Shown here: positions 5,031 through 8,544 of the stretch, in pieces
How the letters are laid out: every line of letters begins with the position of its first letter
Numbering within the stretch: the stretch's first letter is position 1
Assembly: GCA_001818365.1 (NCBI GenBank)
Contig: MHKK01000024.1
Span: forward strand, 20,324 to 28,867
Length of the DNA stretch: 8,544 bases
Direction: 5' to 3'
Source of the DNA: Candidatus Komeilibacteria bacterium RIFCSPHIGHO2_01_FULL_52_14
GTDB lineage: Bacteria > Patescibacteriota > Patescibacteriia > UBA1558 > 2-01-FULL-52-15
Notes under the pieces: generated by a model
Seen by the model: the letters and a program-made list of their open reading frames with translations, nothing else
Database searches by the model: none
Told to the model about the DNA's origin: nothing
Translations under genes and position numbers: made by a program

Positions 5031-6239
5031 ATGCAAACGTACGCGTTTATCCTTGGCAGTACGCCGGAACTATCGATTGAGGAGCTTTTGCACGTGCTCC
5101 CGTCTTTGGGTTACATCAGCGAGATCAATAAGCGTTTTATTCTGTTTCAGGGCGATATCGACTGCAGCGCCGTTCTTTCACGGCTCGGCGGCACGGTAAA
5201 GATAGGACGCGTTGTCCATGAGAGCGAAAAATACGAGAGTTTCAGCGTCGATGTCTGGCTGCATGCGCTCAGAAGCGAACTCGCCTCGAGCGAGGGCAAA
5301 TTCGTCTTCGGTTCAAGCGTCTATGCGGATGACGATCGGCTGGTGCGCTTCATACGGACACTGGGCGTCACGCTGAAGAAGCATGTACAGAAATTGTCGC
5401 GGCCGGCCCGGTATGTGGCGAACACCGAAGGCCTGTTGTCTTCCGTTGCGGTTCAGAAAAACCACCTGCTCGGCCGGGAGCTCTTGGTCTTATACTCGGG
5501 CTCGAAGTATTATTTTGCCTTTACTTCGGTTGTTCAGGACTTTGAGGAATATGGGGAACGGGATTTTGGCAGACCGATGCGCAACATGCGCCGCGGCATG
5601 CTCCCGCCAAAACTGGCTCAGATTTTTTTGAATCTCGCCGATACGAAGCTCTCCGACAATGTTCTTGATCCTTTCTGCGGCGGCGGGACCGTCATTCAGG
5701 AAGCGCTTCTCGCGGGCATCGGATCGGCCTGGGGCAGCGACAAAGATGCCGGTGCCATCCGTGAGGCGATGAGCAACCTGATCTGGCTCAAAGAGCGGTA
5801 TCGGTTATCCGAGCCGCACCTTGCCGTGTGCAACATCGATTCCGTTTCGCAGAAATACGAAAAGAATTTTTTTGACGTGATCGTTACGGAGCCCTTTTTG
5901 GGACCGGCAGTGCTCTTGCGCTCAAGCGCGCTGACGAGATTTCAGTTCCAGTCCGTTATCGAGTCATCCGTAAAATTATATGCGGATTTTTTCCGTTCGG
6001 TTCGCGGCATCATGAAACAGGGCGGCAGAATGACCGTCGTTTTTCCTCTGTTTACCCTCTTCGGCCGGGAATCGACGGTCGGCGACCTCGCGTCATATGA
6101 GCGTTTTGGTTGGAAACTCATGGCACCCGAGGTTGGTCACGCGCTCGCGCGTCCGCACCTCTCGCCGCGGGGGCAGCTTCTGTACGGGCGCCGGAAGCAG
6201 ATCATTCAGCGCGAGATTACGATGTGGCGGGCCTCATAG
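5031..6239 (+). CDS. TRM11-like SAM-dependent RNA methyltransferase
   Basis: It is probably a tRNA or rRNA guanine-N2 methylase of the UPF0020/TRM11 class, acting in the cytoplasm. It has 402 residues. The N-terminal part (about 1-170) starts MQTYAFILGSTPELSIEEL and is THUMP-like. The linker RDFGRPMRNMRRGMLPPKLA (177-196) precedes the Rossmann methylase. SAM motif I is VLDPFCGGGTVIQEALLAG (211-229) and the acidic SDKD follows at 236-239. The catalytic motif IV position reads VTEPFLGP (285-292) where the family usually has (D/N)PP(Y/F). The start matches the promoter and the conserved N-terminus. The exact target base cannot be read from sequence. It stops with TAG and is separated from the next gene by 96 nt. 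Confidence 0.85.
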   Translation: MQTYAFILGSTPELSIEELLHVLPSLGYISEINKRFILFQGDIDCSAVLSRLGGTVKIGRVVHESEKYESFSVDVWLHALRSELASSEGKFVFGSSVYADDDRLVRFIRTLGVTLKKHVQKLSRPARYVANTEGLLSSVAVQKNHLLGRELLVLYSGSKYYFAFTSVVQDFEEYGERDFGRPMRNMRRGMLPPKLAQIFLNLADTKLSDNVLDPFCGGGTVIQEALLAGIGSAWGSDKDAGAIREAMSNLIWLKERYRLSEPHLAVCNIDSVSQKYEKNFFDVIVTEPFLGPAVLLRSSALTRFQFQSVIESSVKLYADFFRSVRGIMKQGGRMTVVFPLFTLFGRESTVGDLASYERFGWKLMAPEVGHALARPHLSPRGQLLYGRRKQIIQREITMWRAS

Positions 6240-6244
6240 AGCCG

Positions 6245-6274
6245 TTGTTTCGGTGATACCATTTATGGTATACT
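6245..6274 (+). promoter_or_regulatory. Promoter for the 476-aa gene with extended -10
   Basis: TTGTTT (6245-6250) and TATACT (6269-6274) are 18 bp apart, with TGG before TATACT forming an extended -10. The expected start near 6281 leaves a short untranslated region of about 55 nt, without an SD, before ATG 6336. Confidence 0.5.
6256..6271. promoter_or_regulatory. Candidate operator overlapping the -10 box
   Basis: ATACCAT (6256-6262) and ATGGTAT (6265-6271) form a perfect 7-bp inverted repeat with a 2-bp centre (TT). The right half runs into the -10 hexamer. A dimeric repressor bound here would block the promoter. As a hairpin it would be AT-rich and tiny, so a DNA site is the likelier reading. 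Confidence 0.45.
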
Positions 6275-6335
6275 ATAGCGGTGAATTTGATGAAAATTTA
6301 CTGCAAGTGTAGCGCAATTTTATATCCTCACCACC

Positions 6336-7766
6336 ATGGAAGACAAAAATCAAAATAGAGGGGTTCAACCGGCCGGACTGATAGTTAAAGACGTTGACGG
6401 TAAGCTGAAAATACTTGCGGAAGGAGAACTGAAAGAGATTGATGCGTTGCTAGCAGAAACCCTGACGAAAACGGCTCCATCGGCGGCTCCCGCGGCTCAT
6501 AATGCAGGTCAGGAACTCGCGTTCCCGCGCTTTACCGACCAAGCGCCGCCGCCTGCCGACGTTCATTTTAAAGAGCCCGATAAGCCGAGTGCGCCCGGCG
6601 GCGTTGCCCAGCTTCATTTTCATCCCGACGATCAGCGCCAGATCGCACTGGAGCTGGAAAAGATCAATACGCTTTTCAATATCAATGACCAGCGACAGTT
6701 CAGCGTGATTAAGATCGCGGATAAGTTGTTGGAAAAGCATACCGTTCGATTCGGCAATGAGCGCCGCAGCGCATTTATAAAATTACTCCTGAGTTATTTC
6801 CGGCAATCAAGGAGCCTCGTGCAGACACGCGACATGCTCACGGCGCCGGAGAGTTCCAACGGATTCGCCTTATCCGCCGGAACGGCAGACCATATGGTTG
6901 CCGTTCTGAAGCATCTGAAAAAAAAGATAGAAGAACAGGACGGTATTGTGGTGGAGGAATCGGAAGCCGCTCTCGAAACCCCCATACAAAAACCCGCAAG
7001 CATGCCGGTCGTGAGCAGGGTGGCCGAGCAGCCCGTTCAAGCGGCTCCCTCCGCGGTTCCCCGTCAGATTCCGCGTGAGACGCAGGCGGTTCGTCCTCTT
7101 TCTCTGCGACCGCGGGCCCGTCCGGTAGAACCGGCTCCCCCTGCGGTTCCGATGGAGCAAAAAACCGCACCTGCAGCACCGCCGCAACCGGTAACGACAC
7201 CGGTGTCATCCGTTCCCCCGCTGAAAACTGCGCCCGGCTTGTGGCCTGATACAAAATCGTCAGCCGTTCCGCCTCCGCCACGCGAAGCGCCCGTTACCCC
7301 GGCACAGCCGGCCACGCCGATCCAGCGGCCCGAACCGACGCACGCCGAACTCCCGAAAGTATTTCGTCCGGATGTTATGCGGACAATTCCCATCGTTGAA
7401 GATGTGAAGCGTCCCACATCGAGGTGGAGAAGAGGCGGTGCCGTCATGGGCCGCATTGACGAGCTTTCCGCAATGGATCTCGCGATGTGGCGTTTACTCG
7501 ATCCCGATCCGAGAATCAGAGCCGGTAAAATTCTCGGCCGGATCCAGAACCTGGAGCAGGAATCACTGACGCGAAAGCACCAGGGGATCGACGCGTGGCG
7601 CAGTAACGAGGTCTATCAGTTGTACTTGATGCTCGGGCAGATAAGTCTTGAGCAAAAAAAAGACGTTGCGGCCGTCATTCAGGAATTGCAATCTGCCGGT
7701 CGTCAGACGCTGGCGATCGAGGAGTTTGAAGCGATATCGGATTTGAACAGAATGCTACGATTCTAA
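6336..7766 (+). CDS. Multidomain protein of unknown function with Pro/Ala-rich linkers, 476 aa
   Basis: I do not recognise the family. Residues 10-45 form a short segment (GLIVKDVDGKLKILAEG) and 46-94 a Pro/Ala linker. Residues 96-210 form a helical domain (RQIALELEKINTLFNI, FSVIKIADKLLEKH, RRSAFIKLLLSYFRQSRSL, VAVLKHLKKKIEEQDG). Residues 211-345 form a second long Pro/Ala/Val/Arg-rich disordered linker. Residues 346-476 form a C-terminal helical domain (MGRIDELSAMDLAMWRLLDP, DAWRSNEVYQLYLMLGQISLEQ). There is no signal peptide or membrane segment, so it should be cytoplasmic. The start at ATG 6336 has no SD (CACCACC precedes it). The gene lies between the methylase and the PrgI/VirB4 pair, with 168 nt of leader RNA separating it from the latter. 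Its shape suits a scaffold, but that is inference. Confidence 0.8.
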   Translation: MEDKNQNRGVQPAGLIVKDVDGKLKILAEGELKEIDALLAETLTKTAPSAAPAAHNAGQELAFPRFTDQAPPPADVHFKEPDKPSAPGGVAQLHFHPDDQRQIALELEKINTLFNINDQRQFSVIKIADKLLEKHTVRFGNERRSAFIKLLLSYFRQSRSLVQTRDMLTAPESSNGFALSAGTADHMVAVLKHLKKKIEEQDGIVVEESEAALETPIQKPASMPVVSRVAEQPVQAAPSAVPRQIPRETQAVRPLSLRPRARPVEPAPPAVPMEQKTAPAAPPQPVTTPVSSVPPLKTAPGLWPDTKSSAVPPPPREAPVTPAQPATPIQRPEPTHAELPKVFRPDVMRTIPIVEDVKRPTSRWRRGGAVMGRIDELSAMDLAMWRLLDPDPRIRAGKILGRIQNLEQESLTRKHQGIDAWRSNEVYQLYLMLGQISLEQKKDVAAVIQELQSAGRQTLAIEEFEAISDLNRMLRF

Positions 7767-7768
7767 CC

Positions 7769-7937
7769 TGCCCGGTAGTACCCCGCACCATCCGCCCGAA
7801 GCGGAGGTACGGGATACAGCAACCCTTTCAAGAGCATACTATGCGGATTCTCGAAACACAATTTACCATAAGCTGTATGAGCAGCAGCCCCGTAGTGAAC
7901 CGAAGGTTCTACTACAGGGGTTGATATACCGGGTATG
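7769..7937 (+). promoter_or_regulatory. Structured 5' leader RNA, copy 2, ahead of the PrgI/VirB4-like genes
   Basis: CCCGGU (7771-7776) pairs with ACCGGG (7928-7933) and ACCCC (7780-7784) with GGGGU (7917-7921), across an AGU/UGAUAU internal loop. The AUG follows one base later (7935). Inside are a strong hairpin 7782-7813 (CCCG/CGGG, ACC/GGU, UCCGC/GCGGA, loop CCGAA), AGCAAC (7818-7823), GCAU-ACU-AUGC (7834-7844), and a hairpin 7888-7920 (CCCC, GUAGU, AACC around a GAA loop, closing with GGUU, ACUAC, GGGG). The SD-like GGGG can thus be bound by CCCC at 7781-7784 or at 7888-7891, and CCCG at 7782 also has a competing local partner. Architecture and conserved sequence match copy 1 (1499-1643). 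It looks like a translational switch of unknown trigger. Confidence 0.7.
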
Positions 7938-8402
7938 CAGAAATTCATCGTTCCACAGTTCATAGACGTTGAAAACAAGATCCTCGGGCCGATCACGGTC
8001 CGCCAGTTTGCTACGCTCGCCATCGGCTTCGGATTCATATTCGTTGCCTATAAGCTGGCCGATTTTGCACTCTTTCTGATTTTGGCCGCGATCATCGGTC
8101 TTATGACAGGCATCATTGCTTTCGTAAAGTTCAACGGTCACCCGTTCCATATTTTCCTGCTTAATATGATCGCGACATATAAAAAACCGATGCTGCGCGT
8201 TTGGCTCAAGGAGGAGACAAAGATCAATCGCGGAAAGGCAAAGGAAGAAAAAAAGGACAAAGATGAGTTCGTGTTCATACCGAAGAAAGGTATTACCTCG
8301 GAAAAACTCTCGGAGCTCGCGCTTATCATTGACACGGGCGGCGTTTACAAAGGCGAGGCCGAGGCGAATCGAATAAATCAGGCGCTCTATCATGAAAAGT
8401 AA
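7935..8402 (+). CDS. PrgI family membrane protein (T4SS-associated)
   Basis: It has 155 residues. The N-terminus MQKFIVPQFIDVENKILGPI, followed by TVRQF, is the PrgI-family opening. Two closely spaced membrane helices follow (about 25-38 and 43-63, with KLAD between), then GHPFHIFLLNMIATYKKP (68-85), a Lys/Glu-rich cytoplasmic stretch (92-112) and a soluble tail. PrgI-family proteins are encoded next to VirB4-type ATPases in conjugative and related type IV secretion systems and are thought to be inner-membrane subunits comparable to VirB3. Here the next gene overlaps by 11 nt and has the expected VirB4-like N-terminus. Expression is probably set by the structured leader, whose conserved 3' strand runs into this start codon. 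Confidence 0.9.
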   Translation: MQKFIVPQFIDVENKILGPITVRQFATLAIGFGFIFVAYKLADFALFLILAAIIGLMTGIIAFVKFNGHPFHIFLLNMIATYKKPMLRVWLKEETKINRGKAKEEKKDKDEFVFIPKKGITSEKLSELALIIDTGGVYKGEAEANRINQALYHEK

Positions 8403-8544
8403 AAAATTACAGGGCAATAAGCCGACCATCTCGACGCAGAAGTATCTTGATATCGCCGAGATTCGCGACGACATGGTGGTGTTGCGCGACGGTACGGTTC
8501 GCTCCGTCCTTATTGTCTCTTCGGTCAATTTTGATCTCAAATCC
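8392..8544 (+). CDS. VirB4/TraC-like ATPase, N-terminal fragment (runs off window)
   Basis: ATG 8392 lies inside the end of the PrgI-like gene (11-nt overlap), indicating coupled translation. The 51 visible residues run from MKSKKLQG through TQKYLDIAEIRDDMVVLRDG to VRSVLIVSSVNFDLKS. The TQKYLDI-x-EI-x-DD-x-VVL-x-DG block and the adjacent PrgI gene match the start of VirB4/TraC-type secretion ATPases as I know them from CPR genomes. The Walker motifs lie beyond the window, so the ATPase call rests on N-terminal resemblance and gene order. Confidence 0.8.
   Translation, partial: MKSKKLQGNKPTISTQKYLDIAEIRDDMVVLRDGTVRSVLIVSSVNFDLKS

Noticed and set aside
6290..6358. 22-codon ORF between the promoter and the 476-aa gene
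   Set aside because: No SD, overlaps the main start in another frame, and no recognisable sequence.
7747..7965. About 72 open codons in a third frame across the second leader, with a protein-like translation
   Set aside because: There is no start codon in this frame, it overlaps the gene end and the PrgI start, and the matching frame in the first leader is interrupted by stops. RNA structure explains the conservation better.
1..8544. tRNA, rRNA, CRISPR array or insertion sequence
   Set aside because: No cloverleaf, no conserved rRNA segments, no regularly spaced direct repeats, and no transposase or integrase frame were seen.

Overview
The window looks like a chromosomal segment from a Candidate Phyla Radiation (Patescibacteria) bacterium. 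The evidence is family-level resemblance, not a search. There is a PrgI-like protein followed by an overlapping VirB4/TraC-type ATPase start. There is a TRM11-like methylase with the DPFCGGGT and TEPFLGP motifs. bS6 carries the long acidic-basic C-terminal tail ending near LEELDKKIDELL, EF-P has an Arg at the loop tip, and several unknown proteins resemble hypothetical proteins I associate with that radiation. I cannot name the lineage.

Layout, left to right. (1) The 3' part of a large, charged, soluble protein (to 1472) contains five tandem 19-residue repeats. (2) A 168-nt gap carries a structured leader RNA (1499-1643), then an unknown 425-aa protein (1641-2918). (3) Convergent to it, on the minus strand, is a compact translation/replication operon read right to left: rpsF (bS6), ssb, rpsR (bS18), efp (2945-4695). 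(4) A 335-nt divergent intergenic region (4696-5030) holds back-to-back promoters, an 18-bp perfect palindrome between them, a second long inverted repeat sharing the same CCAGCACC core, and a possible 28-codon ORF just ahead of rpsF. (5) On the plus strand is a TRM11-like methyltransferase (5031-6239), probably made from a nearly leaderless mRNA. (6) A promoter overlapped by an inverted repeat precedes an unknown 476-aa protein with Pro/Ala-rich linkers (6336-7766). (7) A second 168-nt gap carries a second copy of the same leader type (7769-7937), then the PrgI-like membrane protein (7935-8402) and the 5' end of the VirB4-like ATPase (8392 to the window edge).

The main unusual observation is that the two 168-nt leaders are related. 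Both start with TGCCCGGTA(A/G)TAC, contain a CCGC/GCGG hairpin and an AGCAAC motif, and place a hairpin of unrelated sequence just before an identical 20-nt segment, GGTTGATATACCGGGTATGC, that includes the start codon. The 5' and 3' conserved strands pair, so the G-rich SD-like tract lies inside a long-range helix that reaches or borders the AUG. One leader sits before a type IV secretion (T4SS)-like gene pair and the other before an unknown gene. This suggests one cis-acting RNA, or one RNA-binding regulator, coordinating several genes, possibly of a secretion or DNA-uptake apparatus. I do not recognise it as a known riboswitch class.

The housekeeping operon (bS6, SSB, bS18, EF-P) is unrelated in function to the flanking secretion-like genes. 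Its own long leader could hold bS6:bS18 feedback control.
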